DNA of 64,000 bases. Source: a virus. The translations under genes were made by a program, and so were the position numbers. Shown in pieces: positions 38,001-48,108 of this stretch (positions are counted from its first letter, which is position 1; every line of letters starts with the position of its first letter). The notes under the pieces are model-generated. The model ran no database searches. It was not told the DNA's origin and worked only from the letters and a program-made list of their open reading frames with translations. The stretch covers positions 1 through 64,000 of IMG/VR virus record IMGVR_UViG_3300024177_000003. One strand, written 5' to 3'.

Positions 38001-41000
38001 TTACCTCGCTGGGATCTGATATTTCGGCTCTGCCGGTAGCCCGCGTAGCGCCCGATCGCGGGCGCGAGCGTTTTCTGCCCGTTTCCATTCCCGGATATCG
38101 CGTGCATCGGCGCTTTTGGCGAAGCCTGTCGGATCTGTCTGCCAGGTCCCCGGCGGTCGCAGCCCCATGAGCTGTTCCGGATAGGAAATGTTAGACCCTT
38201 TCTTTGACGTCTGGGCGGCCTGCTCGCCGAAAATGGGCAGGAATTTCTGACCCAACGCTGTGGCACGGCGTTTAACGTTTTCAGCCATCGATGCATGTGG
38301 CGGCACGATCGGTTCTGGACCGTAGGCCGTCATGCGTTCATTGCGCCATTGATCGGCAATCGCCTGGCCGAGCACCGGCGACTTGTTGCCCAGCTCATCG
38401 GTAATGTCGGTTAGCTTGCCGCCCGGCAGCAGCGGCCTGGTGTAAGCCCGGATGTCTTTGTGGTAGCCCGGCAGCAAGCCTTCTTCCTTGACAGTACCCT
38501 TGCCGCCGACACCCGGTGCGGTGCCCCCGGTATGGGGGGTGCCGAGGAAGGCGGGCAGGATGTCGTCTTTCTCGACTTTTCCGGTTTTGGCGTAAGTGTA
38601 GAGCATGCCGAGCATTCCAGTCGTCAGCGCGTAGGTCAGCGCTGAAGCAGCGCGAGGGTCGTAATGCTGCGACGTGATGCTGAAACGATTCTGCCCCTGT
38701 GCCGCACCTTTAACGGCCGATAGCGTCCCACCAGCGAGACCGCGGAGCGTGCCGCCGATCGTAAATGACGGTGATTGAAAGGCGAGCGACATCAAATCTT
38801 TCGCCGCTTTGTTCATGAACGTGTTGTCGTGAACGGCTTCACCCATGAAATTGTCGGCATTCTTGGTGATCTGGACGGCCATATCCTGGAATTGCTCCTG
38901 CGGCGCATTCGGGTTGGCTCTGCGCCATGCTGCCAGGTTGGCGTATTGGGCGGCAAGTTTGATACGTGGAATGTAAGCCTCAAACAGCGGCTGCGAGACG
39001 ACAGACATCAGCCGCAGGGCCTGCCGTGGGATGAACAACGCACCGGCACCGATATCGCGGGTCTGTGCGATACGCTGCAGCTCTGTCTTCCACCCTGGAA
39101 TCAACGCGCCACGCATTGCCGCCGTGAACATCGACCCGGCACGCGACATTTCATAATCCATGGTGTGACTGACACCGAACGGCTTAATATTGGCGTTGCG
39201 AAGCGCATCGACGATCGACTGTTCTTCATGCGTGACGTTCTGGGCTCGGCCTAGATAAATATCGCGGATGCGATTGGCTTCGCCGATCCCCGTGACCGGG
39301 CGGATCACGCCGCGGACAAGGCTCTGGATCGAGCTTGTGGGTTTACCGGCAGCCATCTCCGATGCCGCGATATTGAGCGCCTGCCCCAGCGTCTCATGAA
39401 CTGTCGTTATGGCGTGATACGCCGGACCGAGCAGTTTTATCTGTGTTGCCGCGTTGGACGTCTGGCGCCAGGCATCGAGGAGATTCTGGGGAACAATCCG
39501 CGCCAAGCCCGGGCTGTGAAAATTGTTGAACGCCTCGGCGAATTCCCGCGGTGCATAGGCTTGCGCGCCACCCTGTTCAACACCTTCAAGGCGAGTCCAG
39601 CCCTCCGGCGGTCTGCCGACGACTCCGGGTTCCGGCGTGCCGGCGCCGCCGACGGCATGGGGACGGAAATATTCGATGTAACCGGCGCGCTGACCTTCGC
39701 CGAGCTGCTCTTGCCGAGAAATGAATTTGGACATCGAATCGACGTACATCAGCGTGCGTTCGATCGGGTTATGGGTGACTGGAGTCAATCCATGGGCCAT
39801 AGCCTCTTCGTCGGTCTGGAACCGTTTCTGCCGCAAGCTGCGACCACCGCCTGCCGTTGTCGGCCCGCCTCCACCGGCGTAGGTACCCATGGCGGCCGGT
39901 CGTCCGGACGGATCCATGAAATGTCCGGTCATGTAGTTGTCACGAAATTGCTGCTGAGCGAACTCCGGCTGTGACGTGATGTAATTTTCGAACCGTTTAT
40001 AGATGTCACGCACCGTATTGGCGACGTTTCGCATTTCCGGCGGCGGTTGGTAGCCGGGAAAATGGTTGCCGCCTTGGATGTAATTGGCGAGCTGCCGCTG
40101 CTCGAGCGGCGTTGATCCGTTGATCGCCCTGTGCATCGCGTCGGTGAACGCATGATGCGCGATCTGCTTCTCCTGCTCGGCACGCCCCTCGGCCTTCATG
40201 ATGATATCGCGGGCGGCACGCCCAGACGACGATGAGCTTGCGCGCGTGCCGGTCCAGCGCAAGAGCGCCGGGATGAGCCCGTCCTGCAAATCCTGCCGGG
40301 TCGCGCCTACAAGCCCACGGCCTTGTGGCGTTCCTTGTGTGGTCCCACCACCGGCCGGCGGCGGCGGCGTCAGCGGTGGATTCGCTGGCGGCGTGGGGAC
40401 ATGGGGTGGACCGCCGGCAGGGGGTTGGGCCGGAGGCTGGGCCTGCGCCGTCGGTGGCGCGGCTGGTGGTGGCGTGGCAGCTTGTCTGCTCTGCAGCACG
40501 GCGGTCGCTGCCTGCCGCATCGCCTGGGATTTCACCCCAGCGATAAGTTGCCGAAGCTCTGCGTCGGTTAAACGGGAGAGCGTCGTGTCGCGTTTGGTAT
40601 CCGACATCGCCTGTTGCTGCTGTGTCGGCTGCTCGATGGTCGGCTGTTCCGGCTCTTTAACCTGCCTAAGCTTCTCCTGGCGCTGCCGCTGCTCTTCCTG
40701 CCATACCCGTTGTTGTTCGCGTTGAGCGTCGGTCGGCATGTGCCGGCTTTGTGGCTGTTGTTGTTCTTGTTTTGTCCCCCCAGCTGCGGCCGGCAAATTT
40801 TCTGAAATCCGGTCAAGTTGCTCCCGTGCGCGGGCGAGCGGCGCGCCCTCGGCCGTTCGCGTCTTGACCGGCCCTCGCTCCGCGGCCGCGAGCGCTTCGG
40901 CGGCGTCAGCCGCAGCGCCGCGGGTGCGCGAGCGTGCGGGCGGTCGTGCGACGGGCGCCGGCTCTTTCCGCGGTGTGGCGGGCCGATCGAGACTCTCGAG

Positions 41001-42950
41001 CTGTTCGCGCGCCTGCGCCAAGGCTTGACGCCCTGCAGTCCGTGCCGGGATTGCCGGCGCCGGTTCGCCGACAGGTCGTTCGGCACCGGCCAGGGCCGTG
41101 CGCGCAGCGCTGAGCGCAGCGCGCTGCGCCGGCGGTGAAGACACCATGCGCTCACCGGATGGTGCGCGTGCAGCGGCTTCGCGAGCTTTGCTGGCCGCAA
41201 CAGCAGTTTGTGCGGCCGGGGATGGTTCGCTGCGCGCTTTGCTGGTCGCCACGACCTCGGCTGCGGCATCGGGCAACCCGAACTCGGCCTTGGCCGCTTC
41301 GACTCGCGCCCGGTGCATCTCCGCACGCTGTCGGATCGCCGCGATCGCGCGATCGGTCTCCTGCGCCATCTGCCGGTCGATACTACCGACGTGAAGACTG
41401 AGGTAATTCCGGAACTTGTCAATCACCGGGTTACCTGTCGCAGATGCTGGCGGCTGCGATGGTACGGCGATTTTATCTGTTTGATCCGACAGCGTTTTTT
41501 CGGACGGCGATTTAGCGGCGATTTGCTCCGGCGATTTGGCGGTTGGCTCCGGTTCTACGCGCGTAACCGGTGGCTTTACCTCCGGCTGAGCCGCAGGCTC
41601 CGACACGGTATCAGCGCGCGGCGCCTCGGCCGCAGCGTTGCGCTGCTTGATCTGATCGAGTACCGCCTGGATCCGGGCGTCAGCCTCGGGGCTGAGTGTC
41701 TGCTGTTCGGCAGGGGCTGCCGGCTTCACCGCCGTGGCCTGTTCCTGGGCATGCAGCTCCGCATCGTCTTCAAACAGCGCCCGCAAAGTCGGGTCCATGC
41801 CGTCATGGATGACGTTGACCTGCCCAGCTGGTGCTTGTTCTTTAGCGTAGGAGGAGTCTACCGTTGAACGCGCGTTGACCGGCTTAGTCTGTTCAGCCGC
41901 GGTACCGAGGCTGTTCGAACCTGGGTTGCCGGACTGGGGTGGTGTCGTCGTTCTGGTGTTTGGCGCGTCGGCAATGCCAGAGGTCGTACCTTCGACTTGT
42001 GGATTGGATTCGCCACCAACTTGCTCTGGCACGCGCACGGGCGGCCACACGTCACGCGTAGGCGTGGCAGGCATAACGTTCTGTACGTTCGGTGTAGGCG
42101 CAACAATATTATTAGTTGTAGGCGCAATAGCGTTGGGCGCCGGCTGCGTCGAACCGGACGGTGGCACAGCGGGTACCGGCTGTTGGTGGACTCGCGCGCC
42201 GATCTTTTCGCCGAGCGTTGTCGGGCCCCACCCTTTCGGCGCCGCCGCACCCAACGCCGTGCTGAGGGCGACGTCCCGCAGCCCTTCCGCGGTGCCGAGC
42301 TTGCCTTGGTAGCCCTGCTGGCCGGCTTCGACGGCACCGCTGATGGCTCCCGCCTGCGCCATGTTCTTCGCCGTCATTGCCAGCGACGGCCGGAAGCCGA
42401 GAAGATTCGTAGCCAGCTGACCGGCCTTGGCCCAATACGGATGCATCTCTGCATTACGCTGCCGGATCGCTGCGTCGTCACCGAACATGGCACGCTGCGC
42501 CGCTTCGGATGGATCCGACGCGGCATACGCACCCCAACCACCTCCGAGGATGCCACCAACAGTAGACCCGACCGGACCGGCACCGAGCGCACCGAGACCG
42601 GCACCGGTCGCCGCTCCGGTGAGAAAGCCTGCGGCCGCGGGTGGTGCGCTATGACGAAACTCACGCAGGAACGTGTCGATCCTGCCTTCAGGTTGCGGTG
42701 GAGGGGGCGGGGGGTCCGGCACGTCGCCGAAATCCGGGTACTCACGCTGTTGCGCCAGCGGCGCCACCGGCAGATCGGGGCGCGATCCTGACGACGGGGT
42801 CGCCGGCTGGTCGGGAACGTCGCCAAAGTCAGGGTATTCACGCTGTTGCGCCGGCTGTAGCGGTATATCTGCCGCTGCGACCTGGTCCCCACCGCCACCG
42901 CTTGTGTCGTCGGCGACAATCTGGTCGACGGTGTCGTCGTCATTGTCCAC
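38001..42950 (-). CDS. Giant internal virion (ejection) protein
   Basis: The 1649-residue protein opens acidic, with two copies of REYPDFGDVP. A glycine-rich hydrophobic stretch follows (AGFLTGAATGAGLGALGAGPVGSTVGGILGG, residues about 110-140). Then come long Pro/Ala/Glu/Arg linkers (residues 250-900) and a folded C-terminal half of helical, membrane-active type (YHAITTVHETLGQALNIAASEMAAG, TRDIGAGALFIPRQALRLMSVV). Size, composition and position after the other internal proteins match podovirus ejection proteins that form a DNA channel across the envelope. No transglycosylase or peptidase motif was seen. Confidence 0.75.
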   Translation of the reverse strand: MDNDDDTVDQIVADDTSGGGGDQVAAADIPLQPAQQREYPDFGDVPDQPATPSSGSRPDLPVAPLAQQREYPDFGDVPDPPPPPPQPEGRIDTFLREFRHSAPPAAAGFLTGAATGAGLGALGAGPVGSTVGGILGGGWGAYAASDPSEAAQRAMFGDDAAIRQRNAEMHPYWAKAGQLATNLLGFRPSLAMTAKNMAQAGAISGAVEAGQQGYQGKLGTAEGLRDVALSTALGAAAPKGWGPTTLGEKIGARVHQQPVPAVPPSGSTQPAPNAIAPTTNNIVAPTPNVQNVMPATPTRDVWPPVRVPEQVGGESNPQVEGTTSGIADAPNTRTTTPPQSGNPGSNSLGTAAEQTKPVNARSTVDSSYAKEQAPAGQVNVIHDGMDPTLRALFEDDAELHAQEQATAVKPAAPAEQQTLSPEADARIQAVLDQIKQRNAAAEAPRADTVSEPAAQPEVKPPVTRVEPEPTAKSPEQIAAKSPSEKTLSDQTDKIAVPSQPPASATGNPVIDKFRNYLSLHVGSIDRQMAQETDRAIAAIRQRAEMHRARVEAAKAEFGLPDAAAEVVATSKARSEPSPAAQTAVAASKAREAAARAPSGERMVSSPPAQRAALSAARTALAGAERPVGEPAPAIPARTAGRQALAQAREQLESLDRPATPRKEPAPVARPPARSRTRGAAADAAEALAAAERGPVKTRTAEGAPLARAREQLDRISENLPAAAGGTKQEQQQPQSRHMPTDAQREQQRVWQEEQRQRQEKLRQVKEPEQPTIEQPTQQQQAMSDTKRDTTLSRLTDAELRQLIAGVKSQAMRQAATAVLQSRQAATPPPAAPPTAQAQPPAQPPAGGPPHVPTPPANPPLTPPPPAGGGTTQGTPQGRGLVGATRQDLQDGLIPALLRWTGTRASSSSSGRAARDIIMKAEGRAEQEKQIAHHAFTDAMHRAINGSTPLEQRQLANYIQGGNHFPGYQPPPEMRNVANTVRDIYKRFENYITSQPEFAQQQFRDNYMTGHFMDPSGRPAAMGTYAGGGGPTTAGGGRSLRQKRFQTDEEAMAHGLTPVTHNPIERTLMYVDSMSKFISRQEQLGEGQRAGYIEYFRPHAVGGAGTPEPGVVGRPPEGWTRLEGVEQGGAQAYAPREFAEAFNNFHSPGLARIVPQNLLDAWRQTSNAATQIKLLGPAYHAITTVHETLGQALNIAASEMAAGKPTSSIQSLVRGVIRPVTGIGEANRIRDIYLGRAQNVTHEEQSIVDALRNANIKPFGVSHTMDYEMSRAGSMFTAAMRGALIPGWKTELQRIAQTRDIGAGALFIPRQALRLMSVVSQPLFEAYIPRIKLAAQYANLAAWRRANPNAPQEQFQDMAVQITKNADNFMGEAVHDNTFMNKAAKDLMSLAFQSPSFTIGGTLRGLAGGTLSAVKGAAQGQNRFSITSQHYDPRAASALTYALTTGMLGMLYTYAKTGKVEKDDILPAFLGTPHTGGTAPGVGGKGTVKEEGLLPGYHKDIRAYTRPLLPGGKLTDITDELGNKSPVLGQAIADQWRNERMTAYGPEPIVPPHASMAENVKRRATALGQKFLPIFGEQAAQTSKKGSNISYPEQLMGLRPPGTWQTDPTGFAKSADARDIREWKRAENARARDRALRGLPAEPKYQIPAR

Positions 42951-45744
42951 GGCGTTCGTCCCATTGTTTATACAGACGACGATTAAAATCCCGCATTGTC
43001 GGCGGCGGTGCCGGCGGTGCTGGCGTTGTCGTCGTGTCCGGCGGAGGTGCAGCCTTCGTTACGGGTGCCGGGATGTTACGGTAACCCATCTCACCCTTCG
43101 GACCGAACGAACCGAACTCCTTACCCTCGCGCTTCGGTGCCAAGTGCCACAATCCAGTGCCGGGTTCACGCGCCATCGTGTGGGTGTCCGGCAATTTTAT
43201 ATTTGGAGGCTGCGTGCCTCTGTAGGTCGACAGATCGTCATCGCCCGGCCGTGGCCGTGGTTGATTCGATGGAAACGCGTTCGACGGGGCATAATCGTTC
43301 GGGTTCGGCACGCTTTGCCCGCTTGCAATGTTGGCCTGCCGCCGGACCACATCGCTGAGTCGTTGTTTATAATCAGCGATCTCCTCAGGAGTTGGTTTAT
43401 CGCTTTTAAACAAAGCTTCAAGACCTAACCGCGCATCCCTCCCGTTGCGATCCTGCGAATCGGTTAAAAGTTTACGCTCCTGCTGGCTCAGCGACATGAT
43501 CAATCGCTGCATCGCCGCATCACGCGTCTCCCGTGCAGCGCCTTCACGCCGGCCCTGCATTTCGCGACCGTAGTCTTGTGCTTGTTTCTGATAATCGTTG
43601 CGCGCTTGGATGCCAGCAGCCTGCCGTGCAAACTGGTTAGCCTGGCCTTGATCCCATTGATAGCGCCGGTCACCGGCCGTGAGTTTATACTGCTCGTCGA
43701 CGCGATCGGCGTGATACCGCGCCACCTGCTGTTGATAAATGCGTTCATCCTGCCGACGTGCTGCGTCCAAGGCGCGGCTCTGCTGCATCCGCGTGTTGTC
43801 TGGATACTCGCTCATCACCCGGTTATAACGCGCACGTTCACGTTCAAACGAGTGCGGATGCGGCATGCCGGGCACCTCCGACGGACCAACCCATTGCCCG
43901 TTTACATAACGCCCGATCGGCTGCTGCCGTGGTTGCAGTTGTTGTGGCTGCTGCGCATAACCGGTCGGCACCTGCTGCGGTGTCTGCTGTCGCGATGCTG
44001 GCTGCGGCTGGCTGGCACGGTAGCCGGGCTGCTGCATCTGCCAGGCTTTCATGACGCCAAGACCGGGCGCCGTCAGCCGTTGATCGGCAGCTGCCCCGCG
44101 ATCGGCACCCGCCCGGAGCGCTGCCTGCGCGGCGTCGATGCGTCCGGCCAGTGCCAGATCGGTCGGTCCGCCGGCCATCTGCCGGGCAGCGTCGGCAACT
44201 CCGGCATCCCCCAGACCTGCGACTTGGCCGCGGGTACCACCCGAACCCGTCAGCTGCGCCAAGGTTTGCTCGAGACCCTGCGATCCTTGCACGTCGAACA
44301 GCGATGCCGGCCCTGCCGCGTACTGCTGGAACTGCTCGGGCGTCATCGCGAACGACGTCACCCGGCCGTCCGGAGCATGCACCACCGCGGTGATGTTGCC
44401 GTCGTCGGTCTGGTGAAAGTCGAGCTTGCGGCCGTTGGGGACCAGGTCGTTGAGCTTCGAGGCCAGCTCCAAGGCCTTGCCCATATCGCCCTGCGTCAGC
44501 GCCGCCATCATGACCCCGCGGACCTTGTCGTAGGACGGCCGCAGCGACTGGACGAACTTCGACGCCATGTCGATGTCGCCGCGCTGCACCAGCGCGTCGA
44601 CGGTGCGATAGATCGCCCGATTCTGGTCGCCGCGATGCGCCTCGCCGGTGGTCTGGTCCATCAGCTGGGTGACGGCTTCGGGGCTGAGGCCGCCCTGTCC
44701 CTGCAGCATCGCCTGCAGCGACTGCTGCGGGAACGCACCTTGTCGTGGCTGCGGCTGCCGTTCGGTCGGGGTCTGCGGCGCCTCCATGGGCGCAGCGCGC
44801 TGCGCATAGCCGGTCGGAACCGGCGCTTGCGCAGCTGGGGCTTCTCCCTCGGGTACGAAATAACCCGTCCGCTCCGTAGTTTGAGGTTCTTCCTGCTGCG
44901 GAGCCGTCGCCGTCGCCGCCGTCTGCGGCAGCGCCTGCCGGCCGCTACCGGACAGCCCGAACTGCTGCTGGGTGTAGCTGAGGACGTCACGCAGATCCGT
45001 CGTCGGCTTGTCCATCGCGCCGGCACCGGGCGAGAACCCGGTCTGGACGCCACCGGGCGCCCACTGTGACGGCCGCCCCTGAGACTCGTCGGCGAGCATG
45101 TGCGAAGGGCCAAAGTCCTGCGCCCGGGCTTCGGGCATGCCGCCGCCACCGCCTTCACCGCCACCACTTTCGCCGCCGCCACCACCGCCGCGCGGCGCCC
45201 CGCCGCCACCGCCCCCTTCTTCTGCAGGGGGTCGATCGGTTGGCTCCTTCTCCTCGTCATCCGCCTTCGCGGCTTGCGGCTGGTTCTCTTCGTCGGGGTC
45301 TTTCAAGTCCTCGTCATCGGCCGGCAGCGCGCCGGTGTCGCCGGGTTCAAGCGGCTCCTCTTCCTCCTGAGGTTCCTCGCGCTCCTCCGGCAATTCCGAC
45401 CACGTAGGATTGTACTTTTCATCGTCGTCATCACTATCTTCGGACGCGCCGCTGTCGTCTTCGACCTCGCCGCCGTCTTCGAACCGATATTGCGGCGGCA
45501 CCACCGGCGCCTGGGCCGGACGCGTTGCTCGCGCAACCTTGTCGGTGTTGTAGTTCGCCGGGTTGGAGGCGCGGGCATCGAGCGACATCGACATGATCAT
45601 CGGATCACTAACAGGATACCTTGGCATCGCCCCGGTGCTCGCCGCCGGATCGGAGGTCCCGGCGGCCATGGCGGTGCCGACCTCGCCACCGGCGGCGTAG
45701 CCAATAACCTTGCGGTTGGCCGGACGACGGCGTCGCTTCTTCAT
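42940..45744 (-). CDS. Large low-complexity internal virion protein
   Basis: The 934-residue protein has a basic start (MKKRRRRPANRKVIGYAAGGEV), acidic Glu/Asp tracts, a glycine run (residues about 175-205), Gln/Pro-rich segments, a helical middle (GEAHRGDQNRAIYRTVDALVQRGD) and a C-terminal Gln/Arg coiled region. The MxxRRxxPxxRKVxGYAxGGEV start is shared with internal proteins of related phages in my memory. It overlaps the giant protein gene by 11 bases and the upstream gene by four. It probably travels inside the capsid and is ejected with DNA. Confidence 0.7.
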   Translation of the reverse strand: MKKRRRRPANRKVIGYAAGGEVGTAMAAGTSDPAASTGAMPRYPVSDPMIMSMSLDARASNPANYNTDKVARATRPAQAPVVPPQYRFEDGGEVEDDSGASEDSDDDDEKYNPTWSELPEEREEPQEEEEPLEPGDTGALPADDEDLKDPDEENQPQAAKADDEEKEPTDRPPAEEGGGGGGAPRGGGGGGESGGGEGGGGGMPEARAQDFGPSHMLADESQGRPSQWAPGGVQTGFSPGAGAMDKPTTDLRDVLSYTQQQFGLSGSGRQALPQTAATATAPQQEEPQTTERTGYFVPEGEAPAAQAPVPTGYAQRAAPMEAPQTPTERQPQPRQGAFPQQSLQAMLQGQGGLSPEAVTQLMDQTTGEAHRGDQNRAIYRTVDALVQRGDIDMASKFVQSLRPSYDKVRGVMMAALTQGDMGKALELASKLNDLVPNGRKLDFHQTDDGNITAVVHAPDGRVTSFAMTPEQFQQYAAGPASLFDVQGSQGLEQTLAQLTGSGGTRGQVAGLGDAGVADAARQMAGGPTDLALAGRIDAAQAALRAGADRGAAADQRLTAPGLGVMKAWQMQQPGYRASQPQPASRQQTPQQVPTGYAQQPQQLQPRQQPIGRYVNGQWVGPSEVPGMPHPHSFERERARYNRVMSEYPDNTRMQQSRALDAARRQDERIYQQQVARYHADRVDEQYKLTAGDRRYQWDQGQANQFARQAAGIQARNDYQKQAQDYGREMQGRREGAARETRDAAMQRLIMSLSQQERKLLTDSQDRNGRDARLGLEALFKSDKPTPEEIADYKQRLSDVVRRQANIASGQSVPNPNDYAPSNAFPSNQPRPRPGDDDLSTYRGTQPPNIKLPDTHTMAREPGTGLWHLAPKREGKEFGSFGPKGEMGYRNIPAPVTKAAPPPDTTTTPAPPAPPPTMRDFNRRLYKQWDERRGQ

Positions 45745-48047
45745 TGCTGATACCCCGTCTGGATCTGCATCTGCTGCGGGCTGCCGCCGGCGGCCTGGAT
45801 TTTCCGGGCCTGGGCAATGAGCTTGTAGAAGAACTCCTTACCTTTCCATGCCGCCACATCCTTGGGGATGACGAACTCGCCGGCGTTCAGCTGCGCTTGG
45901 ACGTCATCGACTTTCTGCCCGCCGGACGGGCTCAATTCGTGCGACACGAACCCGCCCGTGGTCGGCGGCTTGACCTGGCCGCCACGCGCCATCATCGGCG
46001 GCCCGTTGCCCGCTGGCTGGCGCGGGTTGAAGAACAGCGGCGGCTGCTGCGGCGGCATCATCGGTCCGGTGGTCGGCATGCGCGGGCGGGGCGGCGGACG
46101 CGCCGGCCGCATCGGCCGTGGGCGGTACCCGGTCTGCGGCCGCCTCATGACGGGCCCGCCGGCGGCCATCTCTTCACCGCCACCGCTGTCGCCACCGCTA
46201 TCGCCACCGCCGTCACCGCCGCTGTCACCACCGTCATCGCCGCCGTCATCGCCGCCGCTGTCGCCGCCGCCGTCGCCACCGTCGTCACCCCAGCTATCGC
46301 CACCATCGTCGCCGTAAGGATCATCGCCCCAGTCGGTCTGGTCATCGTTGGTGCTGCCGTCGTCCCAGCCGGAGTCGCCCCAGTCGATGTTGTCATAACC
46401 GGTGTCGCCGCCGGTGTCGCCGTATGGGTCGCCGCCCCAGTCGATGTTATCGCCGGTGTCACCATAAGGATCAGCACCCCAGTCCGTGGTGTCGCCATAG
46501 GGGTCGCTGCCAAAGTCGTAGCCGGTGTTGCCGTATGGATCGCCATAAGGGTCGCTACCGTACGGATCGAATTCGAAATTCGGCGCGTCCTGGCCGCCCC
46601 AACCTTCGTCGTTGGGGTTGGTCGTACCGAAATCGATGGTCTGGCCGCCGGTGGTGTCACCGAAATCGATGTTCGGGGTGTTGAAATCCTGGACGTTGAC
46701 GTCGGTCGTCGGCGCCGTGTCGGTGCCGGTCGTGGTCGCATCGACCTGCGAAATCGGCGTCTGGCCGAAATTCGGTGAATTCGCGTCGCTCGTCTGATCG
46801 TCCGGACGCCACTCACCAAACGTCTGATTCAAATTATCGAGCGCAGACTGCGTCCGTGCGTCGGCCAGCACCTGGTTGGAGTCATAACCGGTCGGCGCCG
46901 CCGCGTTATCGCCGACGACTTGATAAGGCGCACCGTTTTCCGCCTGTGTACCAGTGTCTTGAACGTTACCGCCCCATGTCGACGGGTCGTTCGGATTGGC
47001 ACCGGGAATGTCGTATCCGGGCGGCACGCCGCCCGACACGCCCGGCCCAGGGGCCGGCGCCGCATCATTAGGAAACGCCGAACCTGGGCTCATCGGCGTA
47101 AACCCGGTCGTATCGAACTGCGGCGCTTGCGGCGCAGTATCGGGGGTTGCCGGCCAACCCTGATTTGCCGGTAACTGGAACCCCGGCATGTTCGTCGGAT
47201 CCTGCCATGTATCCGGGTTGTTGGGGTCGTAAGGCGGAACGTTGCCGCGCGGGTCAGGCTCCGGCAGCGGGATATCTCCTCCAGGCTGTGGCTGCGCGTT
47301 CGGGGCGTTCTGCTGCTGTGGCGCCTTCGGCCCGGCCGGTTTCGGCGCCGGCGGTTTGGCCTGCTTGGGGGCGCCGCCCTTACCTTGCTGAGGTTGCCCG
47401 CCGCCACCTTTGTTGCCGCCGTCCCCGCCGCCCTTATCGCCGCCGCTGGGGCTCGAGCTAACCGAACCTTGAGTCGACTGCGATTTCGACTGCGACTGCT
47501 GTCCGACCGGCGGCAGCTTCATCTGCATGGCGGTGCCGAGCAGCGCGTTCATCGCGTTGGCAGCATTGTACCCGATCTGGTTGTTCTGCAGGCTCGCCGA
47601 GATCGCCTGCTGCCGCATCGCGTTGCCTGCGGCCTGGTCGGCCATGCGCTGCTGATTGCCGGCACCGGCCGCCGCTGCTGCCGTCATCACCCGGTTGGCT
47701 TCGTCGAGCGCGGCGTAGCGCCCACTCGAGGGATCGATGCCGTAGCTCTGCAGGTCCTGAATCGCCGACTGCCGGCCTTGCTCACCGGCCTGCTGCACCC
47801 CGGCTTCGGCCATGCCCATATCGACAGCGATGCGCTGCGGCGACGCATAGCTGAGCGCGTCGCGCATGACGCCGTCGATATTGCCTTGGTTACGATTGTA
47901 TTGATCGATGCCCCACTGATAAACCTGAGGCGCCAGATCCCGCGCATACTGCGCGATCTGCATCATCAGATCGCTTTGCGGCGTGTTCATCAGGACCGGG
48001 GTCGATGTCGACTCCGATGTGGACTGGCCAAAACTCGTTGAAGCCAT
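45741..48047 (-). CDS. Internal virion protein with Asp/Gly/Tyr repeats
   Basis: The 768-residue protein has helical residues 1-180 (QSDLMMQIAQYARDLAPQVYQWG, EAGVQQAGEQGRQSAIQDLQSYG), then Gln/Pro/Gly linkers. A long tract of DPYGD and GGDSGGD repeats follows (coded by about 46160-46570). A conserved-looking C-terminus has GQKVDDVQAQLNAGEFVIPKDVAAWKGKEFFYKLI, a segment common at the end of such phage proteins. The repeat region, with one Asp in every three to four residues, could bind calcium. Confidence 0.72.
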   Translation of the reverse strand: MASTSFGQSTSESTSTPVLMNTPQSDLMMQIAQYARDLAPQVYQWGIDQYNRNQGNIDGVMRDALSYASPQRIAVDMGMAEAGVQQAGEQGRQSAIQDLQSYGIDPSSGRYAALDEANRVMTAAAAAGAGNQQRMADQAAGNAMRQQAISASLQNNQIGYNAANAMNALLGTAMQMKLPPVGQQSQSKSQSTQGSVSSSPSGGDKGGGDGGNKGGGGQPQQGKGGAPKQAKPPAPKPAGPKAPQQQNAPNAQPQPGGDIPLPEPDPRGNVPPYDPNNPDTWQDPTNMPGFQLPANQGWPATPDTAPQAPQFDTTGFTPMSPGSAFPNDAAPAPGPGVSGGVPPGYDIPGANPNDPSTWGGNVQDTGTQAENGAPYQVVGDNAAAPTGYDSNQVLADARTQSALDNLNQTFGEWRPDDQTSDANSPNFGQTPISQVDATTTGTDTAPTTDVNVQDFNTPNIDFGDTTGGQTIDFGTTNPNDEGWGGQDAPNFEFDPYGSDPYGDPYGNTGYDFGSDPYGDTTDWGADPYGDTGDNIDWGGDPYGDTGGDTGYDNIDWGDSGWDDGSTNDDQTDWGDDPYGDDGGDSWGDDGGDGGGDSGGDDGGDDGGDSGGDGGGDSGGDSGGGEEMAAGGPVMRRPQTGYRPRPMRPARPPPRPRMPTTGPMMPPQQPPLFFNPRQPAGNGPPMMARGGQVKPPTTGGFVSHELSPSGGQKVDDVQAQLNAGEFVIPKDVAAWKGKEFFYKLIAQARKIQAAGGSPQQMQIQTGYQQ

Positions 48048-48060
48048 CTGTAAAGCCCTA

Positions 48061-48080
48061 CAAAATACCGCTGTATTTTG
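48061..48080 (-). terminator. Hairpin between virion genes
   Basis: CAAAATAC, four-base loop, GTATTTTG is a perfect 8-bp stem in the 61-bp gap between the LamG-like gene and the next internal protein gene. It is AT-rich, unlike its surroundings. It may act as a partial terminator or RNA processing site that lowers downstream expression. Confidence 0.45.
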
Positions 48081-48108
48081 GCCTTAGCAGAAATGGCTGA
48101 ACGATGTA

